Below the pieces are notes generated by a model. It was not told the origin of the DNA. It searched no databases and worked only from the letters and a program-made list of their open reading frames with translations. A DNA stretch of 64,000 bases from Pseudomonadota bacterium. GTDB taxonomy: Bacteria > Pseudomonadota > Gammaproteobacteria > Burkholderiales > Methylophilaceae. Numbering within the stretch: position 1 is the first letter of the stretch; every line of letters starts with the position of its first letter. Where the stretch lies: the NCBI GenBank assembly GCA_029556915.1, contig JAKQIT010000074.1:310001-374000 (forward strand). The letters run 5' to 3'. A program made the translations under genes and the position numbers. Shown here in pieces: positions 46,658 to 58,971 of the stretch.

Positions 46658-49399
46658 TTATGACTTTTTTTCAGCGTTAATTTGCGTTCTTTCAAACTGC
46701 AAAGCGCGCTCTGGAATTCGCAATAATGGACGCACATCGCAGTAATCCAAATTGGCCTCATTGGCGAAAATCACGCTCGCCTCGCCAGTTTTAATTTCCA
46801 GCGCGATATTGGTAAGACTGCTGCGCCAATGCACCAACAATGTTTGCCAATCTTGAAAACGGCCATTAAACGGCGAACTTTGGCCAAGTTTGTGGAGCGG
46901 TTTTACGGAAGGGAGCATGCCTTCTTCTGCCGACAAGCCGATAAATTTAGTATCGTCCATGCGCACTTTGGCAAAAGCCACTGCGCTCACTTGCGCGTGA
47001 TTAAGCGCAAGCACGGCGTAAATGGGCAGTTGCGGCTCGGCGATGCGTTCGTCAGCCCAGCTTTTATTCGTGACTTGGTTGCTGGATTTATAGTCCAACA
47101 CCACTAAACTATCATCGTTTAAATGGTCAATGCGGTCTATGGTGAGTTTTAATGTGAGGCCTTCAATGTTTAGCTCAAATTTTTTCTCGCAATCTTGTAC
47201 AGCAAAATCAGCGCGTTGCTGCTCAACATCTAGCCACATTTGCATTAAATTGAGTAGGCGCTTTTGCTCAATTTGAAGCACTTGCGGCGGCATTTGGTAG
47301 CTGAGTGCTTGGCTGAGTGCTTGAATACTTTTTTCAATCGCGTGTTTAATTTTGCTTGCGCGTTGCGCGTTATCTAGCGCCTTTAAGGTGCTCAAATTTT
47401 TGCAATCTTGCCAAAAATGCTGCAACACAAGATGGAGCAAACTGCCGCGCGACAATGTATCTAGACCATCAACGGGGGTTTCTAATTTACCCGCCCCTAG
47501 CCGATATTGGTAAAACGCCCATGCTGGGCATACTGCTTGCGTGGCAAACAAATTCACACCACCGCGTACGTTTTCAGTCTCTGCAATGGCTGGTGCAATA
47601 TCGTCATCTAGTAATTGCATCGTAGCTGGCTGCGCTAATTGTTCTGCCAGTGTTGGTGCAAGTGCGGTTGGCTCACTCACTGGGTGTTGCGCAATCAGTG
47701 GCGATGGTCGTAATTCACGTTCATCTTCACTGATAGCATAAGAAAATATCACCTCAGGTGCGCAGTGCAATATGCGTTGTTGTACGAGCGTAGCGAATTT
47801 ACTTTGCACGGCAGCACTGGCGTTAGGCGTGCCATATTTGCGCTGAATATCGGCTGGCAAAAGCGGGTTTAGATTCACTGGCGGCGGCCAGTGGTGGTCG
47901 TTCATATTCATTGCCCATACGGCATCTAGCTGCACGGCGGGTGTTTCGAGCAGGCCTAAAATTTGGATACGAATATTGCCTTTAGCTTCAGGCTGAAACA
48001 TGGTGGTGTTGCAGATTTCTGTCAACTTTTGCACAGCTTCCTGCGCAGTAATATTGCCCACAATAGGTGTTAAGTACGCTAATTCATTTAAACACTGATA
48101 AAAAGCCTGCTGCGCTTGATATTCATGACTGGATATTTCACGGCTTTGCGCCCAATCAAGCGCTACCAATAAATTTTTAAGTATTTGCGCCCATGCTGAA
48201 GGGCTTTGCTTTGGCTTATTCTGTGTTTGAAAAGCCGCAATTGTTTCTAAATAACCAATGACATGATGCAAAGCCACTCCGCGGTTATGCAATAAATTAG
48301 TCTGCTTTATCAACGTGTCTAAGCTATAAGTCGCACTTAAGTGCTTGCGCAAGTGCGCGTCAAGTTGCGCGCGCGCATCAAGGTCATCCGCCTTGCCCCA
48401 ATAGGTATTTTGCAACAGCGAGGTTATCACATCAAAACGCATACTGGTTTGATGACAAGCCAAGCGCAATAACTGAATAGCAGAATGTATGATTGGATAT
48501 TCCGTCAGGGTAAACCCTAAGGAAAAATCGTAACAGCGTGGTTTCTCTATATGGGCAAAATGTAGCGTTTCTGGGTGAAAGGCATCATCAAGTAAATCAG
48601 CCAGCTCGCGACGCACGCTGCCCAGCGCAGGGCTAATAATGGCTAATTGTGCTTGTGGATTTTCTTGCAACTTTTGTTTTGCCCAAGCCACTGCAGCGCG
48701 GCATTCTGCATTAGCATTTTCAACTGCAACATATTGCACATGCGTGTTTTGCTGAGGAATTGATGGCACTTTCACTTGCACGCCACACTCCTTTAGCGTG
48801 TCAAACAAGCATGTTTCAAGCGGAGTAATGCGGTCAAATCCAGCCAGTTGTATTACTTTTGGCAATGTTAATTGCGCCATGATTTGCGCCCGATATTGCC
48901 CTACCAGTGCAATCTTAGTTGCAGTGAGTCGTGCGAGTTCTATAGCATTTTGTTTGCTGCATAATGCCGCAAACGTATGTTGCCAACGCAAAAACTGCCG
49001 TGTTTCTTGCGTGATAAAAGCGTGGTTAATTTCAGTTTCAGGAATTTGCCAATGCAACATGAAATTATTGGCCTCCATGGCTGATTTTGCCATGGCGCGA
49101 ATATCAAATAAATCTTTTGCCTCATGTTTTTCTAAGCAAGTTGCTATTGCTTGCTCCCACAAGGTTGCCTCAGCTACTGGACTTAGCGTGAGGGATGGCA
49201 AGCTGTCACTCGGAATAATTGCCAACAAAGATGCATCACTGATGAGTTTATCTAACCAAGCTTGTAAAGTATAAATGGCCGCCGTTTGCCAGCGGTTTGC
49301 TCGCTTTGCAAGCTGCGTTTGCACTTGCTGCAAGGCAAGACCGCGAGCAAGGCGGGTTGTAGCACAAATGGTGATTTCTTGAGGATTTTGCAAACACAT
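46658..49399 (-). CDS. addB: AddB-like PD-(D/E)XK nuclease
   Basis: The 913-residue protein has an inactivated-helicase-type N-terminal region ('ICATTRLARGLALQQVQTQLAK') and a C-terminal PD-(D/E)XK nuclease: 'GSLLHLVLQHFW', 'LKLTIDRIDHLND' and 'SLVVLDYKSSNQ'. A Cys in 'ATQAVCPAWAFYQYRLGA' is at the place of the AddB cluster ligand. The group is known in betaproteobacteria as a probable DNA repair protein paired with AddA. The start is the ATG at 49399; no SD is evident. Confidence 0.9.
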   Translation of the reverse strand: MCLQNPQEITICATTRLARGLALQQVQTQLAKRANRWQTAAIYTLQAWLDKLISDASLLAIIPSDSLPSLTLSPVAEATLWEQAIATCLEKHEAKDLFDIRAMAKSAMEANNFMLHWQIPETEINHAFITQETRQFLRWQHTFAALCSKQNAIELARLTATKIALVGQYRAQIMAQLTLPKVIQLAGFDRITPLETCLFDTLKECGVQVKVPSIPQQNTHVQYVAVENANAECRAAVAWAKQKLQENPQAQLAIISPALGSVRRELADLLDDAFHPETLHFAHIEKPRCYDFSLGFTLTEYPIIHSAIQLLRLACHQTSMRFDVITSLLQNTYWGKADDLDARAQLDAHLRKHLSATYSLDTLIKQTNLLHNRGVALHHVIGYLETIAAFQTQNKPKQSPSAWAQILKNLLVALDWAQSREISSHEYQAQQAFYQCLNELAYLTPIVGNITAQEAVQKLTEICNTTMFQPEAKGNIRIQILGLLETPAVQLDAVWAMNMNDHHWPPPVNLNPLLPADIQRKYGTPNASAAVQSKFATLVQQRILHCAPEVIFSYAISEDERELRPSPLIAQHPVSEPTALAPTLAEQLAQPATMQLLDDDIAPAIAETENVRGGVNLFATQAVCPAWAFYQYRLGAGKLETPVDGLDTLSRGSLLHLVLQHFWQDCKNLSTLKALDNAQRASKIKHAIEKSIQALSQALSYQMPPQVLQIEQKRLLNLMQMWLDVEQQRADFAVQDCEKKFELNIEGLTLKLTIDRIDHLNDDSLVVLDYKSSNQVTNKSWADERIAEPQLPIYAVLALNHAQVSAVAFAKVRMDDTKFIGLSAEEGMLPSVKPLHKLGQSSPFNGRFQDWQTLLVHWRSSLTNIALEIKTGEASVIFANEANLDYCDVRPLLRIPERALQFERTQINAEKKS

Positions 49400-49493
49400 A
49401 AAGCAGATTGTAGCGTTAAAATCGCATATAATTGTGTTGAAAATTTAATTATTTACCCCATTTTTTGTATGTCACTATTCAGAAAGTACCATT

Positions 49494-49925
49494 ATGTTAT
49501 CTAAACTCATGCAGCTTTTTAAATTCTCTATTTTGCTGCTCTTTGTGCCTCTGGCTTTATTAGCGCTTTACACATGGGCAACGCTCACTTGGGTGTACTC
49601 ATCTGGCGAGCGCGCGGGCTATGTGCAAAAACTCAGCGAAAAAGGTTGGGTGTGCAAAACTTTTGAAGGTGAGTTGGTGCTAGTTTCTATGCCCGGCACG
49701 CAGGCTGAAAAGTTCTTTTTTACAGTGCGTAACGAAGATGTTGCCAAAAAAATCAATGAATCTGTAGGTAAACGTGTACGCCTGATTTATGAAGAACATG
49801 TCGGTGTACCAACCACTTGCTTTGGTGAAACAGGTTATTTTGTGCATGATGTGCAATTGCTTGACCAAGCGCCATTACAACCCTTAGTTGAAGGTGCATC
49901 TGCAAGCCCGCAAGAAATTCAATAA
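49494..49925 (+). CDS. Conserved-looking hypothetical membrane-anchored protein
   Basis: The 143-residue protein has one N-terminal span (about 10-33) and then a periplasmic domain with two Cys ('GWVCKTFEGELVLVSMPG...' and 'VGVPTTCFGETGYFV'), which probably form a disulfide. The family is unclassified to me. It is followed by greB after two bases, so the pair is likely one transcript. Confidence 0.75.
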   Translation: MLSKLMQLFKFSILLLFVPLALLALYTWATLTWVYSSGERAGYVQKLSEKGWVCKTFEGELVLVSMPGTQAEKFFFTVRNEDVAKKINESVGKRVRLIYEEHVGVPTTCFGETGYFVHDVQLLDQAPLQPLVEGASASPQEIQ

Positions 49926-49927
49926 CC

Positions 49928-50437
49928 ATGGTGAAGGCAAAATCAGCCGCGTCTGATGAAAAAAACTACATCACCCCAGAAGGCCACGCTACACTTGAAG
50001 CGGAATATATTCAGCTACTAAAAGTAGAGCGGCCAGAAGTGGTACGCACAGTTTCATGGGCAGCGGGTAATGGCGACAGGAGCGAAAATGGCGACTACAT
50101 TTACGGCAAGCGCCGTCTGCGCCAAATTGACAGCCGCTTGCGCTTTTTAATGCAGCGCATGGACTTAGCCGTGATTGTCGATTCCGCTCAACAAATTGGC
50201 TTAGAAAAAGTCTTTTTTGGCGCTTGGGTAACGCTGTTTAATTTAAACGACGACACTGAACACTTATACCGTATCGTGGGTAAAGACGAACTTGACCCGA
50301 GCAAAGGCTATATCAGTTGGATTTCACCACTATCTAAAGCCATTTTAGGCAAAACCATCGGTGATACCGTACGTGTTACAACGCCAAAAGGCGAGGAAGA
50401 ATACGAAATTATTGATGTAACTTATACTAAACCTTAA
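49928..50437 (+). CDS. greB: Transcription elongation factor GreB
   Basis: The 169-residue protein has an N-terminal coiled coil ('ITPEGHATLEAEYIQLLKVERPEVVRTVSWAAGNGDRSENGDYIYGKRRLRQIDSRLRFLMQRM') with the acidic tip, and the FKBP-like C-terminal domain ('IVGKDELDPSKGYISWISPLSKAILGKTIGDTVRV'). The 'GNGDRSENGDYIYGKRRLR' tip is GreB rather than GreA. It stimulates RNAP cleavage of backtracked transcripts. Confidence 0.96.
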   Translation: MVKAKSAASDEKNYITPEGHATLEAEYIQLLKVERPEVVRTVSWAAGNGDRSENGDYIYGKRRLRQIDSRLRFLMQRMDLAVIVDSAQQIGLEKVFFGAWVTLFNLNDDTEHLYRIVGKDELDPSKGYISWISPLSKAILGKTIGDTVRVTTPKGEEEYEIIDVTYTKP

Positions 50438-50466
50438 AAACTAATAATAATCAGAAAGATAGCGAT

Positions 50467-51429
50467 ATGTATTGTCAAAAATGTGGCACACAAAATGATG
50501 ACGTAGCAAAATTATGCTCTAAATGTGGCGCGCAATTAAATCAAAGCAGTGCCAATGAAGCGCAAACTGAACTCACAAATGATGAAGCTTTTAAAGCCTT
50601 AATTGGTGACAAAAATCAAGATTATTATTTAAACAAATTTAACAAATTTGAAGCAGATGGCAAAACCAGTGCCACTTGGCATTGGCCAGCATTTTTTGTC
50701 ACGTTTTTTTGGTTGTTATATAGAAAAATGTGGCCTAGCGCGGCGTTATATTATATGGCGCCTACGATCGCTTTGATTATCATCGGGATAATAAGTGCAA
50801 TTTTTGGCGCAATTTTTGGTTTCGGTACTGCAACTTTAGTTTTTGCTTGTGTACTCTTTATTTTATTTGTCTTGGCAGAGTTTTTACTGGCAGCCATGTA
50901 TGCTGACGCGGTTTATTACAAACATTGTAAAAATCAAATTGCTAGAATTCACTATAGAAAAACTGATAAGCAAAAAAAACTTGAGGAACTGGTCGATAAC
51001 GGCGGCACCAGTTCAATGGTGCTTGTTATTGGTCTATTATTAGCTGTTATTCCTACGATTGGTATTTTGGCTGCAATCGCTATTCCTGCCTATCAAGACT
51101 ATGTGGTTAAAGCACAGGTTGCGCAAGCTTATTCCTTAGAAAAAGAGGCAGCAAATGCAGTGAGCAACTATTACAGACAACACAAAATAATACCTGAAAC
51201 TTTAAGTGAGGCTGGGTTCACAAAACCTGTTCCGCCACAAGTTGGCTCACTCACTATCGTTGACCCAGTGCATGGCACAATAGGATTAGCTTTGATGTCT
51301 GGTGTTACCAAAATCGGGGAAAGAACCTTACTACTAATTCCATCGCTTGAAGATACTGGCGAAATCACATGGACTTGTAGAAGTAATATTGACAAAAGGT
51401 ATTCGCCGCCAGATTGCGTAGCATTCTAA
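50467..51429 (+). CDS. Zinc-ribbon + DUF2628 + pilin-like fusion protein
   Basis: The 320-residue protein starts with a zinc ribbon (Cys3, 6, 17, 20). A DUF2628-type block follows (about 60-160: 'WHWPAFFVTFFWLLYRKMWPSAALYY', two long spans). A type IV pilin-like segment begins near 192 ('AVIPTIGILAAIAIPAYQDYVVKAQVAQAYS') and ends with two Cys in 'TCRSNIDKRYSPPDC', the pattern of the pilin C-terminal disulfide loop. The prepilin cleavage motif (GFTLIE) is absent. The pilin part therefore sits after the membrane spans and is unlikely to be assembled. Function unknown. Neighbours are greB and earP. Confidence 0.8.
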   Translation: MYCQKCGTQNDDVAKLCSKCGAQLNQSSANEAQTELTNDEAFKALIGDKNQDYYLNKFNKFEADGKTSATWHWPAFFVTFFWLLYRKMWPSAALYYMAPTIALIIIGIISAIFGAIFGFGTATLVFACVLFILFVLAEFLLAAMYADAVYYKHCKNQIARIHYRKTDKQKKLEELVDNGGTSSMVLVIGLLLAVIPTIGILAAIAIPAYQDYVVKAQVAQAYSLEKEAANAVSNYYRQHKIIPETLSEAGFTKPVPPQVGSLTIVDPVHGTIGLALMSGVTKIGERTLLLIPSLEDTGEITWTCRSNIDKRYSPPDCVAF

Positions 51430-51454
51430 TTGCGCAAGCGGCAATTAAAATCAG

Positions 51455-52540
51455 ATGCACTACGATATTTTTTGCAAAATTGTTGATAACTTTGGCGACA
51501 TTGGTGTTTGTTGGCGGCTGGCAAAACAACTGGCGAATGCGCATGATTTGCGCATTCGGCTTTTTATTGATGATTTTTCGGTTGCCAGCAAAATCATCCC
51601 TTCTCTGAATATCAATAAAACTACGCAGTTTATTGAAAATGTTGAAATTTCCCCTTGGCCAGTTGATTCAACGCAACCTGCAAATGTGGTGATAGAAACC
51701 TTTGCTTGCGGCCTACCTGAAGCCTATTTGCACCGCGCCGCACAACAAAAAAGCCTTTGGATTAACCTTGATTATTTATCTGCTGAAGATTGGGTGAATG
51801 TTTTTCATGCCAAACCATCGCCCCACCCTACGCTACCCATCACCAAGCACTTTTTCTTTCCTGGTTTTACTGCAAATACTGGTGGCTTAATTCGTGAAAA
51901 AAATCTACTTGTTGAGCGTGATGCTTTTCTAGCTTCAACACAACAACAAGCTGCATTTTGGCAAAAGCTAGGCGTTCAGCCGAATGAACATGCCATTAAA
52001 ATCTCGCTTTTTTGTTATGCGCAAGCTGATTTGGCAGGTTTATTTTCTGCACTAAATCAATACAGCCAACCCATACAGCTGGTTGTGCCAGAAAACAGCT
52101 TGATTGCGAATTTTATTGCCAACAATATTCAATTGGCTAAAAACATTCAGATTTGCCAACTGCCTTTTTTATCGCAAGATGATTATGACAAATTATTGTG
52201 GGCGTGCGACCTCAACTTTGTGCGTGGTGAAGATAGCTGGATACGCGCGATTTGGGCGGGCAAACCGTTTATTTGGCAGCCGTATATTCAAACGGAAAAT
52301 ACCCATTTAACGAAGCTAGAAGCCTTTATTAATTTATACTATAAAAGCTACGAGCAAAAAGAGATGGTCTGGAAGGCGCATAAACACTGGGCTGCAGGGC
52401 ATGGCTTTGGAAGTGCATTAGAAAACTACTTAAAAACACTCAAAAATACTGCCGCTTTTTGCCAGCAACAAAGCATGCTTTTAGCGCAACAAACAGACCT
52501 CGCCACTAGGCTGGTCGCTTTTGCAAACTGCAATACTTAG
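51455..52540 (+). CDS. earP: EF-P arginine rhamnosyltransferase EarP
   Basis: The 361-residue protein has the EarP (DUF2331) blocks: 'YDIFCKIVDNFGDIGVCWRLAKQLA', 'ETFACGLPEAYLH', 'LWINLDYLSAEDWV', 'KHFFFPGFTANTGGLIRE', and 'NFVRGEDSWIRAIWAGKPFIWQPYIQTENTHLTKLEAF'. The Asp in 'NFGDIG' and the Glu/Asp of 'RGEDS' are the known catalytic and substrate-binding sites. It transfers rhamnose from dTDP-rhamnose to Arg32 of EF-P. It is followed by efp, its only known target. Confidence 0.96.
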   Translation: MHYDIFCKIVDNFGDIGVCWRLAKQLANAHDLRIRLFIDDFSVASKIIPSLNINKTTQFIENVEISPWPVDSTQPANVVIETFACGLPEAYLHRAAQQKSLWINLDYLSAEDWVNVFHAKPSPHPTLPITKHFFFPGFTANTGGLIREKNLLVERDAFLASTQQQAAFWQKLGVQPNEHAIKISLFCYAQADLAGLFSALNQYSQPIQLVVPENSLIANFIANNIQLAKNIQICQLPFLSQDDYDKLLWACDLNFVRGEDSWIRAIWAGKPFIWQPYIQTENTHLTKLEAFINLYYKSYEQKEMVWKAHKHWAAGHGFGSALENYLKTLKNTAAFCQQQSMLLAQQTDLATRLVAFANCNT

Positions 52541-52548
52541 GGTATAAT
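52521..52548 (+). promoter_or_regulatory. Sigma-70 promoter of efp
   Basis: TTGCAA (52521-52526), a 16-bp spacer and TATAAT (52543-52548) span the end of earP and the start of the intergenic gap, 40 bp before the efp ATG. efp can therefore be expressed independently of earP. Confidence 0.75.
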
Positions 52549-52588
52549 GCGCGGTTTACAATTTTTAGCAAATATTTAAGGCAATCTC

Positions 52589-53149
52589 ATGAAAACAGCA
52601 CAAGAGCTACGCGCAGGCAACGTGATAATGGTGGGCGACCAACCATTAGTGGTGGTGAAAGCGGAATACAATAAATCTGGCCGCAGCACAGCTGTGGTGA
52701 AAATGAAGTTTAAAAACTTGCTTACTGAAGCCCCAAGCGAAACGATTTACGGCGCGGGCGATAAATTTGATGTGATTGTGCTTGAGAAAAAAGAAGCGAC
52801 TTACTCATACTTTGCTGACCCAACTTATGTGTTTATGGATGCTGACTATAACCAATATGACGTTGATGCAGAGTTTATGGAAGACGTTTTACCCTACCTT
52901 GAAGATGGCATGGCAGTGGATATTCGTTTCTATAACGAAAAAGCGATTTCAGTAGAATTACCTACCACGGTCATTCGCGAAATTACTTATACTGAGCCAG
53001 CCGTTAAAGGCGACACCTCAGGCAAGGTAATGAAACCAGCTAAAATTGCCAGTGGCTTTGAATTGCCAGTGCCTTTATTTTGCGCACAAGGTGACAAAAT
53101 TGAGATTGATACACGCACTGGCGAATATCGCAACCGCATTTTAAAATAG
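52589..53149 (+). CDS. efp: Elongation factor P
   Basis: The 186-residue protein has three beta-barrel domains. The modification loop has Arg32 in 'KSGRSTA' (residues 29-35), the rhamnosylated type of EF-P, matching the adjacent earP. EF-P relieves ribosome stalling at polyproline. The C-terminal '[21 protein letters not shown]' is conserved. A terminator follows 40 bp downstream. Confidence 0.98.
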   Translation: MKTAQELRAGNVIMVGDQPLVVVKAEYNKSGRSTAVVKMKFKNLLTEAPSETIYGAGDKFDVIVLEKKEATYSYFADPTYVFMDADYNQYDVDAEFMEDVLPYLEDGMAVDIRFYNEKAISVELPTTVIREITYTEPAVKGDTSGKVMKPAKIASGFELPVPLFCAQGDKIEIDTRTGEYRNRILK

Positions 53150-53189
53150 TGGTAAATACACCAAAAGTGTAACAAGTTGTAAAAAAATA

Positions 53190-53210
53190 GGGCGCTAAGC
53201 GCCCTTTTTT
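53190..53210 (+). terminator. Rho-independent terminator of efp
   Basis: The near-perfect palindrome GGGCGCT-A-AGCGCCC is followed by six T, 40 bp past the efp stop. Confidence 0.9.
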
Positions 53211-53277
53211 GTGTCCAAAACCACCCATTCGGGCTATGATAACGCTTGGTTTTAGCTAAAAACTAGGTGAGCGCATC

Positions 53278-53955
53278 ATGAACGATAAGCAATTGGTCGC
53301 CTTACACGCGGCAAAATATGTTAAAAACGGCATGTTAGTTGGGCTAGGTACAGGCTCCACCGCTAACTATTTTATTGACGAATTGGCGCGTCGCCAAAAT
53401 GACGAAGGTCTAAAAGTCACCACCGTCGCCAGTTCTACTGTCAGTGCGCAACGCGCGCAATCGTTAAATTTACCCATCGTAGCGCTTGAGCACATTAGCC
53501 AAATTGATTTATATGTGGACGGTGCTGACGAAATTACCCCTGAGATGACTTTGCTAAAAGGCCGTGGCAGCGATTTGGTAAAAGAAAAACTGCTCGCCAA
53601 AGCCGCCAAGCAGTTTATTGCTGTGGCAGATGAAAGCAAGCTGGTCAGCCGTATTGGGCAAAACTTTGTCATTCCGATTGAGGTCATTCCGTTTGCATGG
53701 CAACTCGCACAAAGAAGTTTGGCCGATTTAGGCGCGCAGGGCGAGTTACGTCCCAATGCTGCAAAAGATGGTTTTTGGGTGACCTCGCATGGCAGTTATG
53801 TATTGGATATGCGTTTTGATGCTGACTTTAGCGCCGAAGTGCTCAACCAAATTATCAACAACACGCCTGGCGTGGTAGAGCACGGCATTTTTATTGGCTT
53901 AACCGATGCTATTTTTATCGCCGCTAACGGCACTGTGCGAGAACAGTGGGCTTAG
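53278..53955 (+). CDS. rpiA: Ribose-5-phosphate isomerase A
   Basis: The 225-residue enzyme interconverts ribose-5-P and ribulose-5-P in the pentose phosphate (and, in methylotrophs, ribulose monophosphate) pathway. Motifs are 'MLVGLGTGSTANYFID', 'DLYVDGADEITPEMTLLKGRGSDLVKEKLLA' and 'GVVEHGIFIGLTDAIFIA'. The catalytic Asp and Glu sit in the DGADE segment and Lys in LKGRGSDLVKEK. Length is normal. A weak TATGAT lies 40 bp upstream. Confidence 0.97.
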   Translation: MNDKQLVALHAAKYVKNGMLVGLGTGSTANYFIDELARRQNDEGLKVTTVASSTVSAQRAQSLNLPIVALEHISQIDLYVDGADEITPEMTLLKGRGSDLVKEKLLAKAAKQFIAVADESKLVSRIGQNFVIPIEVIPFAWQLAQRSLADLGAQGELRPNAAKDGFWVTSHGSYVLDMRFDADFSAEVLNQIINNTPGVVEHGIFIGLTDAIFIAANGTVREQWA

Positions 53956-53972
53956 TTTAAGCCATTTTCATC

Positions 53973-55436
53973 ATGCACGATTTTTTAAAAACATGGTGTT
54001 ATGCACTCGCATTCAGCCTGATTTTGGTAGCGTGCTCAGCGCAAAACAAGCAAGTCCCTACTAGCGAAATTCCACCCGCGCCAGAAATTGCGGCTTTAGC
54101 CACTGACGAAATTGTATTTGTCACGCACCTCAGCCGAGCATCTTATTATTTAAATGGCAATAATGAATGGGCTGGGATTGATCATGATTTAGCCCAACTA
54201 TTTGTTAAGCAATTTGCGCCTGAGTACAAAATTCGTTTTGTGGTTGCGCCGCAACTAAACGAAATTATTCCAACTTTGCTAAAAAACCAAGCCCACATTG
54301 CGACAGGTTTAAGCATCACTGATTTGCGCAAAGAACTGATTCTATTTGCAACGCCTTTTTACGACACGCAACAGCAGTTGATTTATAACAACGAAAATAC
54401 AAAAACATATAAACCAAAAAGAGCTGCTCCATTAGTTAGTTTTATCCAAGATAAAAACCTCAGTGTACCTGCGGGCTCTAGCGCGATTGAGCGTTTAGAA
54501 AAAATGCAGCAAGCGCAACCACAACTCCAGTGGCAGGCCAGCCCAACGGCTAATGCTGACGTACTTTTAGAAAAAGTTGCGCTTGGCGGGCTAGATTTAA
54601 CCATTGCTAATAGCCATTTGGTGGATATTATGCAAAATTTTCACCCACAACTATCTGTCGCTTCGTCGTTAGGTGAACCCGAAAAAATGGCTTGGGCTTT
54701 CTCAAAAAATGCCGACCCAAAACTGATTGAAAAAGTGAATAAATTTTTCAAAAAAATTCGCAATGATGGCACCTTACACAATTTAATAGACCGCCACTAC
54801 GGCCATGCCAACCGACTCAGTAGTGACGATATAAACGTATTTTTAGCGCGTACAGATAACTTGCTGCCGCAATATGCGCCTTTATTTAAAGCCGCCCAAC
54901 AACAAACCGGCATAGATTGGCGCTTGTTGGCTGCGCTGAGTTACCGCGAATCACATTGGGATACGCACAACACCTCGCCCACAGGCGTGCGCGGCTTGAT
55001 GATGTTGACCGAAAATACCGCGAATCTCATGGGCGTCACTGACCGACTAGACCCAATACAAAGCGTGCCTGCCGGCGCAAAATACATTGCTAAACTGATT
55101 GATTTGATTCCAGAAAATGTGCCTGAACCAGATCGCACCTACATGGCGCTGGCGGCTTACAACATTGGCTACGCGCATTTGCAAGATGCACGCGCACTTA
55201 CCAAGCGCTTGAATTTAAACCCAGATAATTGGGTAGATGTGAAAAAAGCCCTGCTTAAACTGAGTGACCCCGATTATTACAGCACCACCAAATACGGCTA
55301 CGCCAGCGGCGGCGCACCTGTAGTTTTTGTAGAAACAGTGCGTAGCTATCAGCGCATTTTAGAACATATTCAGCCAGGTGTTGATGTCAGCGAGCAAGCA
55401 ATTATTGCGCAAAATGATGCTGAAATTACACCATAA
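53973..55436 (+). CDS. mltF: Membrane-bound lytic transglycosylase F-like protein
   Basis: The 487-residue lipoprotein has a lipobox-like LVACS (about 17-21), then a substrate-binding-protein-type domain (SBP_bac_3, about 45-275). A C-terminal lytic transglycosylase domain follows, with catalytic Glu in 'LSYRESHWD' and 'SPTGVRGLMMLTENTANLMG'. MltF cleaves peptidoglycan glycosidic bonds from the outer membrane with release of 1,6-anhydro sugars. Length and order of domains fit MltF. Confidence 0.94.
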   Translation: MHDFLKTWCYALAFSLILVACSAQNKQVPTSEIPPAPEIAALATDEIVFVTHLSRASYYLNGNNEWAGIDHDLAQLFVKQFAPEYKIRFVVAPQLNEIIPTLLKNQAHIATGLSITDLRKELILFATPFYDTQQQLIYNNENTKTYKPKRAAPLVSFIQDKNLSVPAGSSAIERLEKMQQAQPQLQWQASPTANADVLLEKVALGGLDLTIANSHLVDIMQNFHPQLSVASSLGEPEKMAWAFSKNADPKLIEKVNKFFKKIRNDGTLHNLIDRHYGHANRLSSDDINVFLARTDNLLPQYAPLFKAAQQQTGIDWRLLAALSYRESHWDTHNTSPTGVRGLMMLTENTANLMGVTDRLDPIQSVPAGAKYIAKLIDLIPENVPEPDRTYMALAAYNIGYAHLQDARALTKRLNLNPDNWVDVKKALLKLSDPDYYSTTKYGYASGGAPVVFVETVRSYQRILEHIQPGVDVSEQAIIAQNDAEITP

Positions 55437-55453
55437 AAAATCACTTAATTTCA

Positions 55454-55518
55454 CCCGAGAGATTTTTATGCCTCTGCAAGCCGCATGCAGACTGGCTTAC
55501 AGAGGTGCTGAAATGATT
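55454..55518. repeat. Palindromic intergenic repeat, copy 10
   Basis: Reverse orientation: CCGAGAGATTTTTATG, CCTCTGCAAGCC-loop-GGCTTACAGAGG, TGCTGAAATGATT, loop GCATGCAGACT. It lies 17 bp after mltF, just before the shared terminator. Confidence 0.93.
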
Positions 55519-55524
55519 TGATAT

Positions 55525-55552
55525 AAAAAACCGGTTTTTAACCCGGTTTTTT
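55525..55552. terminator. Bidirectional terminator between mltF and serS
   Basis: The stem AAAAAACCGG/CCGGTTTTTT lies between the two convergent genes, with A and T tracts on both sides. Confidence 0.85.
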
Positions 55553-55562
55553 GTACTAATTT

Positions 55563-58320
<2,758 letters not shown>

Positions 58321-58338
58321 AATGTTTATGTTGTCGGG

Positions 58339-58947
58339 TTATTCGCCAACAATATCTACACCTTTTGGCGGTGTAAATATAAAGACTGAATTTTGCAACG
58401 CAGGGTTACGCTCAACCGCTTTAAAGCTAATGTGGGTAATATGCTTGAAGCTATCGTGCAGTTCCATTTTCTGCAATTTATCCGCTTTAAAGCCTAAAAA
58501 AACTTTATCGAAGCCACTGTCTTTTTCTTTAGGCAGCACTTGCACCCAAGTTAAATCATCTGAGCGAGCTTCATTACTTAAGGTGAAATTTTCATCCAGT
58601 GCCGCACCGCCTGCCAACAATGAAGCTGGGCTAGCACTCAGCGCTTTGCTTATTTCACGCACGGTCACTTGCTGCAAGTCCACATCATATAAAAACACTT
58701 GTTTGCCATCACTGACAATTTGTTGCTCGTACGGTTTTTTATAATCCCAGCGGAATTTATTTGGGCGATATAGCTGCATGGTGCCTTGCACTTCTTGTAT
58801 TTTACGACCTTGCGCATCGTTCACCACTTGGCTAAATTGCGCGCGCATGGCGTTGGTTTTGCTATAAAAATCACGCAAACTTGAAACGCCATCTGCCAAA
58901 GCAGCTTGGCTAAAAAAGACTAAGCCTGCAAATATTATTTTCTTCAT
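58339..58947 (-). CDS. lolA: Outer-membrane lipoprotein carrier protein LolA
   Basis: The 202-residue periplasmic protein has a signal peptide ending near residue 18 (ALA-DG). The LolA features 'MRAQFSQVVNDAQGRKIQEVQGTMQLYRPNKFRWDYKKPYEQQIVSDGKQVFLYD' and a beta-sandwich follow. It ferries lipoproteins from LolCDE to LolB. AAAGGG precedes the ATG. Downstream genes are rarA and serS; ftsK lies upstream. Confidence 0.95.
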   Translation of the reverse strand: MKKIIFAGLVFFSQAALADGVSSLRDFYSKTNAMRAQFSQVVNDAQGRKIQEVQGTMQLYRPNKFRWDYKKPYEQQIVSDGKQVFLYDVDLQQVTVREISKALSASPASLLAGGAALDENFTLSNEARSDDLTWVQVLPKEKDSGFDKVFLGFKADKLQKMELHDSFKHITHISFKAVERNPALQNSVFIFTPPKGVDIVGE

Positions 58948-58971
58948 TCAACCCTTTCAATTGCTTGTAAA

